Shown: positions 1 through 8,990 of the stretch, piece by piece
Layout of the letters: every line of letters starts with the position of its first letter
Position numbering within the stretch: the first letter of the stretch is position 1
Assembly (NCBI GenBank): GCA_002480565.1
Contig: DLCK01000072.1
Coordinates: 108,625-172,624 of the forward strand
Length of the DNA stretch: 64,000 nt
Direction: 5' to 3'
Source: Phycisphaerales bacterium UBA7800
GTDB taxonomy: Bacteria > Planctomycetota > Phycisphaerae > Phycisphaerales > Phycisphaeraceae
Notes under the pieces: generated by a model
Told to the model about the DNA's origin: nothing
Database searches by the model: none
What the model saw: only the letters and a program-made list of their open reading frames with translations
Made by a program: the position numbers and the translations under genes

Positions 1-572
1 TACCCAACAGTGACATTTTCAGCCGATTGATCCCCGATCCAGCCAGCCGAATGATGCTTGCCAACATGCTCACGCGTAATGTCAACGTCAACGCCAGTTC
101 ATCGGCAGGTCGGTACTTCGACGCGGCAGCCGCAATACTGGGTGTCTGTGAACACAATCATTTTGAAGCTCAGGCGCCCATGGCGTTGGAAGCTTTGGCT
201 CGCACGAATCGCCGTGAGTTACCCTCAGCATCGATGTATCGGATTCGACATGGCGTGCTGGATATGACGGCACTGCTTGAATGTCTGATCCTCGATGACA
301 CCGATACCGCTTACGGTGCGGATTTATTTCATCAACAACTGGCGCGTGGGTTGGCAGAACTGGCCATCACCCAAGCCATGCAGAGCAAAATTGATGTTGT
401 AGCCCTTTCAGGGGGGGTGTTCTGCAATACGTTGTTGACCCAGCGCGTCACGGCTTTATTGCGTCGCGCAAATTTACATGTGTACGTCCATCAGCAGGTT
501 CCCGCCAACGATGGAGGCTTGGCATACGGTCAGGCCGCTGTCGCTTCTGCCAGAATAGGAGGTCCCGTCTAA
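1..572 (+). CDS. hypF: Carbamoyltransferase HypF, C-terminal part (cut by window edge)
   Basis: HypF makes the thiocyanate-like precursor of the CN ligands of [NiFe]-hydrogenase by transferring a carbamoyl group to the C-terminal cysteine of HypE. Only about the last 190 residues lie in the window; the frame is open to the left edge, so the TTG at 27 is an internal codon and not a start. The visible part carries the terminal Kae1/TobZ-like region, with VALSGGVFCN followed by the PANDGGLAYGQA signature that ends HypF proteins. The stop shares one base with the start of hypC, so the two are translationally coupled. The identity is firm from the motifs and from the hypCDE genes that follow; the acylphosphatase and zinc-finger domains must lie upstream. 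Confidence 0.93.
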   Translation, partial: PNSDIFSRLIPDPASRMMLANMLTRNVNVNASSSAGRYFDAAAAILGVCEHNHFEAQAPMALEALARTNRRELPSASMYRIRHGVLDMTALLECLILDDTDTAYGADLFHQQLARGLAELAITQAMQSKIDVVALSGGVFCNTLLTQRVTALLRRANLHVYVHQQVPANDGGLAYGQAAVASARIGGPV

Positions 573-790
573 TGTGTTTAGCAGTTCCCGCCCGTCTCGA
601 TGTGTGCAATGAAGATCAAACAGCCTTGGCCGATCTGCATGGCAACCGTGTGGAGATATCCACCGCCCTTGTCCCCGACGCGATTGTTGGTGACTGGGTG
701 CTGATTCATGCAGGCTTTGCCATCCAAAAGCTCACCGAAGAAGAAACCGACGAAATCTGGTCGGTCCTTGAGGAGCTTGAACATGAATGA
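572..790 (+). CDS. hypC: Hydrogenase assembly chaperone HypC
   Basis: HypC is a small OB-fold chaperone that, with HypD, carries the Fe(CN)2CO unit and delivers it to the large-subunit precursor, here HoxH. The 72-residue protein begins MCLAVPARL, and the cysteine directly after the initiator methionine is the essential iron-binding and HypD-contacting residue. The length is typical of the family. A strong AGGAGG at 557-562 precedes the ATG, which overlaps the hypF stop by one base. The 3' end overlaps hypD by 8 bp. Only one HypC-type protein is seen here, as expected for a locus with a single large subunit. Confidence 0.96.
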   Translation: MCLAVPARLDVCNEDQTALADLHGNRVEISTALVPDAIVGDWVLIHAGFAIQKLTEEETDEIWSVLEELEHE

Positions 791-1955
791 TCAACTTGCA
801 CAAAGCCAACTTTGGCTAAAGACCCTCAATGACACAGCCAGCCAACTTCCTGATGGTCAGCATGCCAAGTTCATGGAAGTTTGTGGCACGCACACCATGG
901 CCGCCTTCCGCTGTGGCCTGCACAGTCTGACCCCCGACAATGTCACCCTTCTCTCAGGCCCAGGATGTCCAGTCTGCGTCACCGCACAAGGCGACATCGA
1001 CCAGATCATCGCTTTAGCCGAGTTACCCGGCGTGACGGTCTGCACCTATGGGGACATGATCCGCGTGCCGGGCCAATCTTCATCACTGGAAAAAGCACGC
1101 AGTCAGGGTGCCGATGTCCGCGTGGTGTATTCAACGATGGATGCAGTCAAACTGGCACAGAAAACAGCTGACAAACAGGTGGTCTTTGCAGCAGTGGGTT
1201 TTGAAACCACCGCACCTGCCACTGCCGCAGCCATTAAACTTGCTGCCCAACTCAAACTCGAAAACTTCAGCGTCCTGGCATCACACAAATGGGTCATGCC
1301 CGCGATGATGGCCCTGCTTGCGTCCGGCGATATCGACATCGACGGATTCCTGCTGCCTGGGCACGTGTCGGTGATCATCGGCACAGAAGCCTTCCGACCC
1401 ATTGTCGATCAATACAATCTGCCCTGCGTGGTCAGCGGTTTTGAAGATTTCCAGATGACCCAGGGTCTTGCCCGTCTGACTCAACAAGTCCTGGCAGGCA
1501 AAGCAGAGTTGGTCAATGACTACCCGCAGGTCGTCAAGCCCGGTGGTAATCCAACGGCACTGGCGTTACTCGCTGAAATCTATGACACCTGCGATGCGTC
1601 ATGGCGAGGACTGGGTGTGATCCCCGGTTCGGGAATGAGCCTTAAATCTCAGTTCGATCCATTTAATGCAGCCAAACGTTTTAATCTCTCCGCAGTCGAC
1701 ACGCCTGAACCGGCGGGTTGCCTTTGCGGTGAAGTGATTAAAGGCAAGGTCACCCCTGCCCAGTGCAAACTCTTTGGCAATGCATGTACACCCATCAACC
1801 CCATCGGCCCATGCATGGTCAGCAGTGAAGGCACCTGCCAGGCATGGTTCAAGTACAACCGCCCCCGCCCCCGGAACCCCCGGAATTTTCAAGACAGTTC
1901 CTCAGTGAATTCGACACCTCAAACAACCACCAACACACAGGAGGTTCCCGCATGA
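783..1955 (+). CDS. hypD: Hydrogenase iron-ligand assembly protein HypD
   Basis: HypD is a [4Fe-4S] protein that, with HypC and HypE, reduces the thiocyanate on HypE and assembles the Fe(CN)2CO group. From the ATG at 783 it is 390 residues. CGTHT (34-38) and GPGCPVC (59-65) are the conserved catalytic and scaffold motifs, a GFETT motif follows, and a cysteine-rich C-terminal part (CLCGEV, CKLFGNACTP, GPCMVSSEGTC) holds the cluster ligands. I chose this start because AGGAG at 771-775 sits 7 bases before it; the longer open frame from 708 would run through hypC. After the last cluster residues there is a roughly 30-residue Pro/Arg/Ser/Thr-rich tail that looks non-conserved. The stop overlaps hypE as ATGA. 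Confidence 0.96.
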   Translation: MNDQLAQSQLWLKTLNDTASQLPDGQHAKFMEVCGTHTMAAFRCGLHSLTPDNVTLLSGPGCPVCVTAQGDIDQIIALAELPGVTVCTYGDMIRVPGQSSSLEKARSQGADVRVVYSTMDAVKLAQKTADKQVVFAAVGFETTAPATAAAIKLAAQLKLENFSVLASHKWVMPAMMALLASGDIDIDGFLLPGHVSVIIGTEAFRPIVDQYNLPCVVSGFEDFQMTQGLARLTQQVLAGKAELVNDYPQVVKPGGNPTALALLAEIYDTCDASWRGLGVIPGSGMSLKSQFDPFNAAKRFNLSAVDTPEPAGCLCGEVIKGKVTPAQCKLFGNACTPINPIGPCMVSSEGTCQAWFKYNRPRPRNPRNFQDSSSVNSTPQTTTNTQEVPA

Positions 1956-2986
1956 ATGACACCTCCGAAAAAGTCACCCCCTCCATCCTCGATCGCTCGC
2001 GCATCGTGCTGGCTCATGGTGGCGGCGGACAACTCACTGACCAACTCATCAGTGAAGTGATCCTCCCACGCCTTGGGAATGAAACACTCAACGAACTGGA
2101 TGACGCTGCGATCCTCAACGGCAACATCGCCATGACCATCGACAGCTATGTCGTGGACCCATGGCAATTCCCCGGCGGGGACATCGGCAAGTTAGCTGTC
2201 TGTGGCACAGTCAATGATCTATCCGTCAGTGGCGCCAAACCACTGGGTATCGCGCTGAGCCTGATCCTCACCGAAGGTTTTGCCAAGCGTGATCTGGAAA
2301 CGATCCTTGATTCCATTGGGGAATCCGCAGCTGAAGCCGATGTAAAAATCGTCACCGGCGACACCAAAGTCATCCCCGGCAGTGGCATCTTCATCACCAC
2401 CGCAGGAGTCGGTTTACGTGATCCAGCCGTCAAGCTCGCATCACGTTACATCCGTCCCGGTGACAAGATCATTATCAACCGTCCCATCGCTGAACATGGC
2501 TTAACCGTGATGCTCGCTCGTGAAATGCCCGACATGCAATCGGTACTCAAGACCGATGCTTCGCCACTTAATGGATTGATCGACTTGCTGCTAAAGCAGG
2601 TTCCCGGCGAAGACGTGCGGTTCCTGCGGGATGCAACGCGTAGTGGTATCGCAGGTGTCACCACCGACATTGCGACCAATACCGGTTACCACGTGATGCT
2701 CCATGAGCCGGACATCCCCGTCGATGCGCATGTGCAACATGCTGCGGACATGCTTGGGCTTGATGTGTTGGAAGTAGCCAATGAAGGCGTCGTCGTCGCA
2801 GTGGTCAGTCCGGATGTCGCAGACCAAGCCGTTGCGGTCATGCGTCAACATCCCTACGGACGCCAAGCCTGCGTGATCGGTGAAGTCCAGAACAATCGTG
2901 ATGGTATCTGTGAAATCACCACCATGATCGGTGGTCACAGAATCGTTCATAAACCTTACGGCGAGCAATTGCCTCGCATTTGTTGA
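1952..2986 (+). CDS. hypE: Carbamoyl dehydratase HypE
   Basis: HypE accepts the carbamoyl group from HypF on its C-terminal cysteine and dehydrates it with ATP to a thiocyanate, the CN source for the active-site iron. The 344-residue protein shows the PurM-like ATPase fold: a glycine-rich AHGGGGQLTDQLI near the N-terminus, DDAAIL, and GDTKVIPG. It ends exactly in PRIC, the required terminal cysteine. AGGAGG at 1939-1944 and the ATGA overlap with hypD fix the start; the frame open from 1844 is not all coding. It is followed after about 40 bp by the putative nickel permease gene. Confidence 0.96.
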   Translation: MNDTSEKVTPSILDRSRIVLAHGGGGQLTDQLISEVILPRLGNETLNELDDAAILNGNIAMTIDSYVVDPWQFPGGDIGKLAVCGTVNDLSVSGAKPLGIALSLILTEGFAKRDLETILDSIGESAAEADVKIVTGDTKVIPGSGIFITTAGVGLRDPAVKLASRYIRPGDKIIINRPIAEHGLTVMLAREMPDMQSVLKTDASPLNGLIDLLLKQVPGEDVRFLRDATRSGIAGVTTDIATNTGYHVMLHEPDIPVDAHVQHAADMLGLDVLEVANEGVVVAVVSPDVADQAVAVMRQHPYGRQACVIGEVQNNRDGICEITTMIGGHRIVHKPYGEQLPRIC

Positions 2987-3028
2987 AGACGTTCTCAATT
3001 TATATGACTCCATGAAAGGAACGAGAAC

Positions 3029-3919
3029 ATGCATTTAGGAGACACAATGGTCACACCCGGTTGCGCAGTCTTTGGACTGTCGACCCTGGCCCTTGGCGCG
3101 GGGGCAGCCTACCTGCTACACCGCAAACAGAAACATCAAACCCCACAGCCGATGCGCTTTGCATTGGGAACCGCAGCCGTATTTGCGATGCAGACGTTTA
3201 ACGTCACCGTCATCCCAGACGCCAGCTCCGGACACCTCATCGGCGGATACCTGCTGGCAAGCTGGTTTGGCCCGCTTTATGCACTGTTGGGGTTGGCGAT
3301 GGTACTTGCCACACAAAGTCTGCTTTTTGCAGATGGTGGCCTTGCCATGTGGGGATTAAACAGTGTCCTCATGGGCGTGATCCCAGGCGTCCTGGTGTTT
3401 AGCCTTGTCAAGCAATTCGCAGGCAAGAAGTCCGACACGATGCTCGCTCGCGCAGCAGGCAGTTGGCTAAGCGTCTTTGGAGCAGGTCTGTTCTGCAGTC
3501 TTTGCGTTATGTCTCGTCCTGAAGCCCGTGAACAGGCCGTGACCTGGATGAGCACGATGGTCGGTGTCCATGCCTTGATTGGCATCGTCGAAGCCATCGT
3601 CACGGTCAGTTTGCTTACTGCCGTTGAACGCATTGCCAAGCTCAACTGGTCAATGACTATGCAGACCGCCGTCTCCTGCATCGCCATGGCTGGGATCGTC
3701 ATCGCTGCAAGCTTTGGCGCAAGTCCGTATCCCGATGGACTGGAATACAGTCTTGAACATCTGGGTCTGACAACAGCCACGATTGAAAACACTATCGCCC
3801 TTTGGCCGGACTATAGCAGTCTGGTTGGGACGCTTATGGGCAACCTCATACTTCTGTCCACCGCCGCCGCCGTTGTCTTTGTCCTTAGCTCTTTGACTTC
3901 CAAGAAAGTGAGTGACTGA
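3029..3919 (+). CDS. CbiM/NikM-family permease, probable nickel uptake protein
   Basis: This 296-residue protein of about eight hydrophobic segments begins MHLGD, matching the MHI-type N-terminus of CbiM/NikM substrate-binding permeases, in which the N-terminal Met-His provides metal ligands. It also has the family's SGHLIGGYLLASWFGP motif, with the second conserved histidine, around residues 69-85. Known members use ECF-type partners (NikN/CbiN, NikQ, NikO) to import Ni or Co. None of these partners is encoded nearby. Its place between hypE and hoxE argues for nickel supply to the hydrogenase. A GAAAGGA lies just upstream of the ATG. Family membership is fairly firm; nickel specificity is inferred from context. 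Confidence 0.82.
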   Translation: MHLGDTMVTPGCAVFGLSTLALGAGAAYLLHRKQKHQTPQPMRFALGTAAVFAMQTFNVTVIPDASSGHLIGGYLLASWFGPLYALLGLAMVLATQSLLFADGGLAMWGLNSVLMGVIPGVLVFSLVKQFAGKKSDTMLARAAGSWLSVFGAGLFCSLCVMSRPEAREQAVTWMSTMVGVHALIGIVEAIVTVSLLTAVERIAKLNWSMTMQTAVSCIAMAGIVIAASFGASPYPDGLEYSLEHLGLTTATIENTIALWPDYSSLVGTLMGNLILLSTAAAVVFVLSSLTSKKVSD

Positions 3920-3921
3920 AC

Positions 3922-4428
3922 ATGATTATGCCGAATCAAAAAATCGCGCCCCCGTCGGATGACAAGCGATGGAAAGTGGTCGAAACCACCATCCGTCGCA
4001 ACGGGTCATCCTCCGGTGCGTTGATCGAAACTCTGCACAGTGTGCAGGAATGGTTCGGGTACCTGGATGACGAGGCACTGACCTACGTTGCCCAGCGCCT
4101 GATGGTTCCCCTCTCGAAGGTGTACGGCGTTGCAACCTTCTACCATTTCTTCACCCTCAAGCCCGGTGGCAAGCATACCTGCGTGGTCTGCAACGGCACG
4201 GCATGCTACATCAAGGGTGCCAAGAAACTCATCGACTCCATGGCTGATAAATACGGCGTCAAACCCGGTGAAACCTCCAAGGACGGCGAGCTTTCCGTAC
4301 TCACTGCCCGTTGTCTGGGTTCATGCGGCCTGGCTCCGGCGGTCGTGATCGACGGTGACGTCAAGGGCAACATCGAATCCGATGAACTGATCGATGTTCT
4401 GGAAGGAGTGATCAATCATGACGCCTGA
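3922..4428 (+). CDS. hoxE: Bidirectional hydrogenase subunit HoxE (NuoE-like, [2Fe-2S])
   Basis: HoxE is a thioredoxin-fold [2Fe-2S] subunit related to NuoE, part of the diaphorase/electron-transfer module of NAD(P)-linked bidirectional hydrogenases. The 168-residue protein has the four ligand cysteines C90, C95, C131 and C135 (CNGTAC and CLGSC). It begins 2 bases after the cbiM-like stop; an in-frame ATG two codons later is an alternative start. It overlaps hoxF by 11 bp. The presence of HoxE makes this the five-subunit cyanobacterial-like arrangement (HoxEFUYH). Confidence 0.95.
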   Translation: MIMPNQKIAPPSDDKRWKVVETTIRRNGSSSGALIETLHSVQEWFGYLDDEALTYVAQRLMVPLSKVYGVATFYHFFTLKPGGKHTCVVCNGTACYIKGAKKLIDSMADKYGVKPGETSKDGELSVLTARCLGSCGLAPAVVIDGDVKGNIESDELIDVLEGVINHDA

Positions 4429-6064
4429 TGAATTAATGGATGTCGCACAGGGCTTGCAGGAAAAGGACGCCAAGACGCCCAACCATGTCCGCGTCTGCAC
4501 CGCTGCAAGTTGCCTGTCTTTAAAAAGTGACGATCTGGCCAAAGAGATCAAAAAAGAACTCAAAGAAGTCGGCAAGGACAAGGAAACCAAAGTCCGTTGC
4601 GTTGGCTGTATGGGTCTGTGTTCTGCTGGCCCGTTGGTCAGTGTGGAATCACAGGATCAAGAACCGGTGATGTATCAGAACGTCACCGTCGATAACGCCT
4701 CGCAAATTGCCAAGTCTGTTGCCAGTGGCAGCAAGATCGAGGAACTGGTCTGTGATACGAAGATTCCGTTCTTCGCTCGCCAGGAAAAAATCGTGCTGGA
4801 AAACTCCGGCGTGATCGATGCTGATGACATCAACGACTACATTGCCAACGATGGCTATCAGGCGTTGATGACCGCAATCAGCGAGATGCAACCCAATGAA
4901 GTCCTCGACGAAATCACCAAGAGCGGCCTGCGCGGTCGTGGTGGTGCGGGCTTCCCAACAGGTCTGAAATGGAACATGTTGGCCAAGACACCTTCGGATA
5001 CCAAGTACATCATCTGCAACGCAGACGAAGGTGACCCCGGTGCATTCATGGACCGTGCGATTCTTGAATCCGACCCCCATCGCATCCTTGAAGGGATGGC
5101 GTTGGCAGCCTACGCCACCGGTGCGACTGAAGGCTTCATTTACGTGCGTGCCGAGTATCCGCTGGCCATTAAACGTCTCAAAACGGCCATCCGTTTGGCA
5201 ACCAAGAACAACTTCCTGGGCTCAACCATCGGTGGGACGAAGTTCAGCTTCACCATCGATATCCGTCTGGGTGCAGGTGCCTTTGTCTGTGGTGAAGAAA
5301 CCGCATTGATCGCCTCCATCGAAGGTAAGCGTGGTCAACCGCGTCCACGTCCGCCATTCCCTGCTGAAAAGGGACTCTGGGGCAAACCCACGAGTATCAA
5401 CAACGTCGAAACCCTGGCCAACATCGCTCCCATTGTCCGCAAGGGTGGCGAATGGTTTGCAGGTATCGGCACCAACAAGTCCAAGGGCACCAAAGTCTTT
5501 GCACTGGCTGGCAAAATCAACAACACCGGACTCATCGAAGTCCCCATGGGGTTGACCCTTCGCGACATTGTCTTTGACATCGGTGGCGGGATTCCTGATG
5601 GCCAGGAATTCAAAGCCGTGCAAACCGGTGGGCCTTCAGGCGGGTGTCTACCTGAAGAACATCTGGACATGGGCGTCGATTACGACTCCCTTCGCACCGC
5701 AGGCTCGATCATGGGCTCGGGTGGCATGATCATCATGGATCAAACTTCCAACATGGTCGATGTGGCTCGCTTCTTCATGGAATTCTGCATGAGTGAATCG
5801 TGTGGCAAGTGTATCCCCTGCCGTGTGGGTACTTACCAGATGCATGAATTGCTCAACCGTATCGCTGAAGGCGAAGGTACCACCGATGACCTTGCCAAGC
5901 TCGAAGAACTCTGCGATGTCGTAGCCAACACCAGCTTGTGTGGTCTTGGTCAGACTTCGCCTAATCCTGTCCGCAGTACGCTGCGCTATTTCCGACATGA
6001 ATATCTTGAACTGATTGATGGCAAGCACATCCCAGCGGGTGCAGGCCAGGAGGTGGCATCATGA
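4418..6064 (+). CDS. hoxF: Bidirectional hydrogenase diaphorase subunit HoxF
   Basis: HoxF oxidises or reduces NAD(H) through FMN and passes electrons to the hydrogenase. The 548 residues contain an N-terminal thioredoxin-like [2Fe-2S] domain (C27, C32, C64, C68), then a NuoF-like core with the glycine-rich GRGGAGFPTGLKW nucleotide-binding loop, ICNADEGDPGAFMDR, CGEETALIASIEG, and a C-terminal [4Fe-4S] motif SCGKCIPCRVGT with a further cysteine in SLCGLG. Length and domain order are normal for HoxF. It overlaps hoxE upstream and shares an ATGA with hoxU downstream. Confidence 0.96.
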   Translation: MTPDELMDVAQGLQEKDAKTPNHVRVCTAASCLSLKSDDLAKEIKKELKEVGKDKETKVRCVGCMGLCSAGPLVSVESQDQEPVMYQNVTVDNASQIAKSVASGSKIEELVCDTKIPFFARQEKIVLENSGVIDADDINDYIANDGYQALMTAISEMQPNEVLDEITKSGLRGRGGAGFPTGLKWNMLAKTPSDTKYIICNADEGDPGAFMDRAILESDPHRILEGMALAAYATGATEGFIYVRAEYPLAIKRLKTAIRLATKNNFLGSTIGGTKFSFTIDIRLGAGAFVCGEETALIASIEGKRGQPRPRPPFPAEKGLWGKPTSINNVETLANIAPIVRKGGEWFAGIGTNKSKGTKVFALAGKINNTGLIEVPMGLTLRDIVFDIGGGIPDGQEFKAVQTGGPSGGCLPEEHLDMGVDYDSLRTAGSIMGSGGMIIMDQTSNMVDVARFFMEFCMSESCGKCIPCRVGTYQMHELLNRIAEGEGTTDDLAKLEELCDVVANTSLCGLGQTSPNPVRSTLRYFRHEYLELIDGKHIPAGAGQEVAS

Positions 6065-6780
6065 GTAAAGTGACCCGCGTCGTCACGCTGAGCATCAATG
6101 ACCAGGAGGTCACCGGCCGTGAGGATGAATCCATCCTTCAGGTCGCCCGTCAGCATGACATTGATATTCCGACCCTTTGTTTCCTTGAAGGTCTATCAGG
6201 CTGGGGCTCTTGTCGCATCTGTCTGATCGCTGTTGAGGGCGTTCCCAAGCTTCTGCCTGCATGCATGACCTACTGTGCAGAAGGCATGAAAGTCCAAACC
6301 GAAAACGAGCAGATCAAGGCCTATCGCAAAAGCATTCTTGAATTGCTCTTCTCTGAGCGCAATCACATCTGTAGTGTCTGCGTCAGTAACGGTGCTTGCG
6401 AATTACAGTCACTGGCTCAGAAGTGTGGTGTGGACCATGTGTCCCTGCCCTACCGCTTCCCGGATTACGAAGTGGATTCATCACACAATCTCTTCCGCAA
6501 TGACCACAACCGCTGCGTGCTTTGTACACGCTGTATTCGGGTCTGCGATGAAATTGAAGGTGCCCACGTCTGGGATCTTGCAGACCGCGGCATTGATGCC
6601 AAGGTCATCTCTGATCTCAATGCCCCTTGGGGTGATTCGGAGACCTGCACCAACTGCGGCAAGTGCGTACAGGTCTGCCCGACCGGTGCGTTGGTTCAAA
6701 AAGGTACGGCGGTTGCTGAAATGCACAAGCGTCGCGCCTTCCTGCCTTATCTCAATGCCATGAGAGGAAACCACGGATGA
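6061..6780 (+). CDS. hoxU: Bidirectional hydrogenase diaphorase subunit HoxU
   Basis: HoxU links the flavin subunit HoxF to the hydrogenase dimer through a chain of iron-sulfur clusters. The 239-residue protein has an N-terminal plant-type [2Fe-2S] domain (C40, C51, C54, C68), then a His/Cys-ligated cluster region around HICSVCVSNGACELQ, and two C-terminal [4Fe-4S] motifs, CVLCTRCIRVC and CTNCGKCVQVCPTG. It matches the N-terminal part of NuoG, as is usual for HoxU. It overlaps hoxF and hoxY by 4 bases each (ATGA). Confidence 0.96.
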   Translation: MSKVTRVVTLSINDQEVTGREDESILQVARQHDIDIPTLCFLEGLSGWGSCRICLIAVEGVPKLLPACMTYCAEGMKVQTENEQIKAYRKSILELLFSERNHICSVCVSNGACELQSLAQKCGVDHVSLPYRFPDYEVDSSHNLFRNDHNRCVLCTRCIRVCDEIEGAHVWDLADRGIDAKVISDLNAPWGDSETCTNCGKCVQVCPTGALVQKGTAVAEMHKRRAFLPYLNAMRGNHG

Positions 6781-7322
6781 GTGATACCATCACAAAAATA
6801 AAAGTTGCCACCATCTGGATCGACGGCTGCTCAGGTTGCCACATGTCGTTCCTGGATATCGATGAACGTATTTTGGATTTGGCCCCGCATATCGACATGG
6901 TCTACGGCCCGTTGGTTGATCTCAAAGAGATTCCCGAAGGTTTGGATCTGGTGATCGTCGAAGGTGCCGTCGCCAATGAAGCTGATCTGCATCATGTGTT
7001 GGAACTGCGTAAGAAGTCCAAATTCATGATCGCGTTAGGTGATTGTGCAGTGAGTGGCAACGTGCCCTCCATGCGGAATCCCATCGGTCAGGAAGCCTGC
7101 TTTGAGCGTGCGTATTTTGAAAATGCCGACACCGGTCAGCAGATTCCCACCAATGGTGTGCCAGCGTTACTCAAGAACGCGATTCCGGTGCATCAGGCAG
7201 TGAAGGTTGACCTGTTTATTCAGGGATGCCCACCGCCAGCGGATGCCATTTTCTTCGTCCTTTCCGAGCTTGTTGCCGGACGAGTCCCCGATCCTACCAA
7301 AGTCACGCGATTCGGCGCTTAA
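6777..7322 (+). CDS. hoxY: Bidirectional [NiFe]-hydrogenase small subunit HoxY
   Basis: HoxY is the small hydrogenase subunit holding the single proximal [4Fe-4S] cluster of group 3d enzymes. The 181-residue protein starts with the characteristic DGCSGCHMSFLDID (C18, C21), followed by GDCAVSGNVPSMRNP and QGCPPPADAIF, which supply the other ligands. It has no twin-arginine signal and lacks the C-terminal two-cluster domain of uptake hydrogenases, consistent with a soluble cytoplasmic enzyme. The start overlaps hoxU as ATGA; hoxH follows after 27 bp. Confidence 0.96.
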   Translation: MSDTITKIKVATIWIDGCSGCHMSFLDIDERILDLAPHIDMVYGPLVDLKEIPEGLDLVIVEGAVANEADLHHVLELRKKSKFMIALGDCAVSGNVPSMRNPIGQEACFERAYFENADTGQQIPTNGVPALLKNAIPVHQAVKVDLFIQGCPPPADAIFFVLSELVAGRVPDPTKVTRFGA

Positions 7323-7349
7323 ACGCCAGTCGCCTGTTGGAGAATACAC

Positions 7350-8780
7350 GTGTCTAGAACCATAGAAATTGATCCAGTCACGCGCATCGAGGGCCACGCC
7401 CGGATCACCATCAAACTTGATGATGGTGGCAATGTCGATGACGCGTTATTCCACGTCACCCAGTTCCGTGGGTTTGAAAAGTTTTGTGAAGGTCGTCCCT
7501 TCCCGGAAATGCCTTCACTGACTGCTCGTACCTGCGGGATCTGTCCTGTGAGTCACCTGATGGCTGCCAGTAAAGCCTGTGACGAAATCATGGCAGTGGA
7601 CATCCCACCTGTTGCTAAAAAGCTGCGTCGGATCATGAACTTCGCGCAGTTGACTCAGTCCCATGCACTGAGTTTCTTTCACCTTTCAAGCCCGGACATG
7701 CTCCTGGGTTGGGATGCCGATCCTGCCAAGCGAAATGTGTTTGGCGTCATCGTCGAATTCCCGGACCTGGCCCGAATGGGTATCCGTCTGCGTCAGATCG
7801 GTCAAAGCATCATCGCCATCCTGGGTAACAAACGTGTCCACCCGGCATGGATGGTGCCCGGTGGTGTCAATGCACCCTTGACCGCTGAAAAACGTGACGA
7901 AATCCTGCCCATGGCTGAAGAAGCACTGGGACTGGCGCTTAAGACCTACGGCTGGTACAAAACCCAGTACAGCAACTTCTCAGAAGAAATCGAACACTTC
8001 GCCAACTTCCCATCACTGTACATGGGCATGGTCAACGAAGAAGGTAATCTCGAACATTACGACGGATACCTTCGCGTGATGAACCATGACGGCTCACTGC
8101 TACATGACAAAGTCCCCACCGATAACTACCAGGACATCGTCGGTGAAGCAGTCGAAGATTTCAGCTACATGAAGTTCCCGTACTACAAGCCCATGGGTTA
8201 CCCCCAAGGCATGTACCGCGTCGGACCACTGGCTCGACTGAATGTCTGTAACAAGTGCGGCACCCCCCAGGCGGACATCGCCTTGGCTGAGTTCCGTGCC
8301 TTGCAGAAAAACAGCGGCCCGGTGACATCCAGTTTCCACTTCCACTATGCCCGTCTGATCGAAATCATCTTCGCCCTTGAGAAGATGCTCGAACTGCTGC
8401 GTCACGACGACATTCTCAGCGAGATGGTTCGCGCTCGGGCACGTGGTAACCGCAGCCGTGGTATCGGTATTGCCGAAGCACCACGCGGGACGTTGATCCA
8501 TGACTATGAAGTCGACAAGCATTGCCAGATGACCAAGGCCAATCTCATCATTGCCACCGGTCACAACAACCTGGCGATGAACGCCGGCGTCAAACAGGTC
8601 GCTCAGCATTGGATCAAGGATGGCAAGATTGAAGAGCACATGCTCAACCGCGTCGAAGCAGTCATTCGCTGCTATGACCCGTGTCTGAGTTGTGCGACGC
8701 ATGCCATGGGCAAGATGCCGCTGCACATCGAACTGACCGACGCTTCTGGCAAGATCATTGATGAAGTGACACGCGGGTAA
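7350..8780 (+). CDS. hoxH: Bidirectional [NiFe]-hydrogenase large subunit HoxH
   Basis: HoxH holds the Ni-Fe(CN)2CO active site that interconverts H2 with protons and electrons. The 476-residue protein has the L1 motif RTCGICPVSH (C62, C65) and the C-terminal L2 motif DPCLSCATH (443-451, C445 and C448). The maturation endopeptidase should cut after H451 and release a 25-residue tail. The start is GTG at 7350, with GGAGA at 7339-7343; no ATG fits the conserved N-terminus (IEIDPVTRIEGHARI). It is the last subunit gene before a palindromic repeat that separates it from its protease gene. Confidence 0.97.
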   Translation: MSRTIEIDPVTRIEGHARITIKLDDGGNVDDALFHVTQFRGFEKFCEGRPFPEMPSLTARTCGICPVSHLMAASKACDEIMAVDIPPVAKKLRRIMNFAQLTQSHALSFFHLSSPDMLLGWDADPAKRNVFGVIVEFPDLARMGIRLRQIGQSIIAILGNKRVHPAWMVPGGVNAPLTAEKRDEILPMAEEALGLALKTYGWYKTQYSNFSEEIEHFANFPSLYMGMVNEEGNLEHYDGYLRVMNHDGSLLHDKVPTDNYQDIVGEAVEDFSYMKFPYYKPMGYPQGMYRVGPLARLNVCNKCGTPQADIALAEFRALQKNSGPVTSSFHFHYARLIEIIFALEKMLELLRHDDILSEMVRARARGNRSRGIGIAEAPRGTLIHDYEVDKHCQMTKANLIIATGHNNLAMNAGVKQVAQHWIKDGKIEEHMLNRVEAVIRCYDPCLSCATHAMGKMPLHIELTDASGKIIDEVTRG

Positions 8781-8792
8781 GATTGTTTATTG

Positions 8793-8923
8793 TTTTAACC
8801 ACAGAGTCACAGAGGCACAGAGATGACACAGAGTAAACATTCAGACATGAATAAGGTGCAAACACATGCATCACTTTCATGCTCTGTCCGGATTTGCTCT
8901 GTGACTCTGTGCCTCTGCGGTTC
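8793..8923. repeat. CACAGAG-type palindromic intergenic repeat
   Basis: Left arm 8793-8834 (AACCACAGAGTCACAGAG and continuing) and right arm 8881-8923 (CTCTGTGACTCTGTGCCT then CTGCGGTT) are near-perfect reverse complements separated by about 46 bp. Each arm is itself built of degenerate CACAGAG units. It fills most of the hoxH-protease gap and would form a long hairpin in mRNA. Related arms occur at 38741-38834 and 41255-41286. Confidence 0.85.
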
Positions 8924-8990
8924 ATTCCATAGGCATTGTTGTCTGTGGGGATATACAAATTAACACGTCCATTGAAAGAGTTCTTACAAA

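Noticed and set aside
2591..3034. 147-codon open frame on the minus strand within hypE
   Set aside because: It is a shadow of hypE, whose frame, start and motifs are clear.
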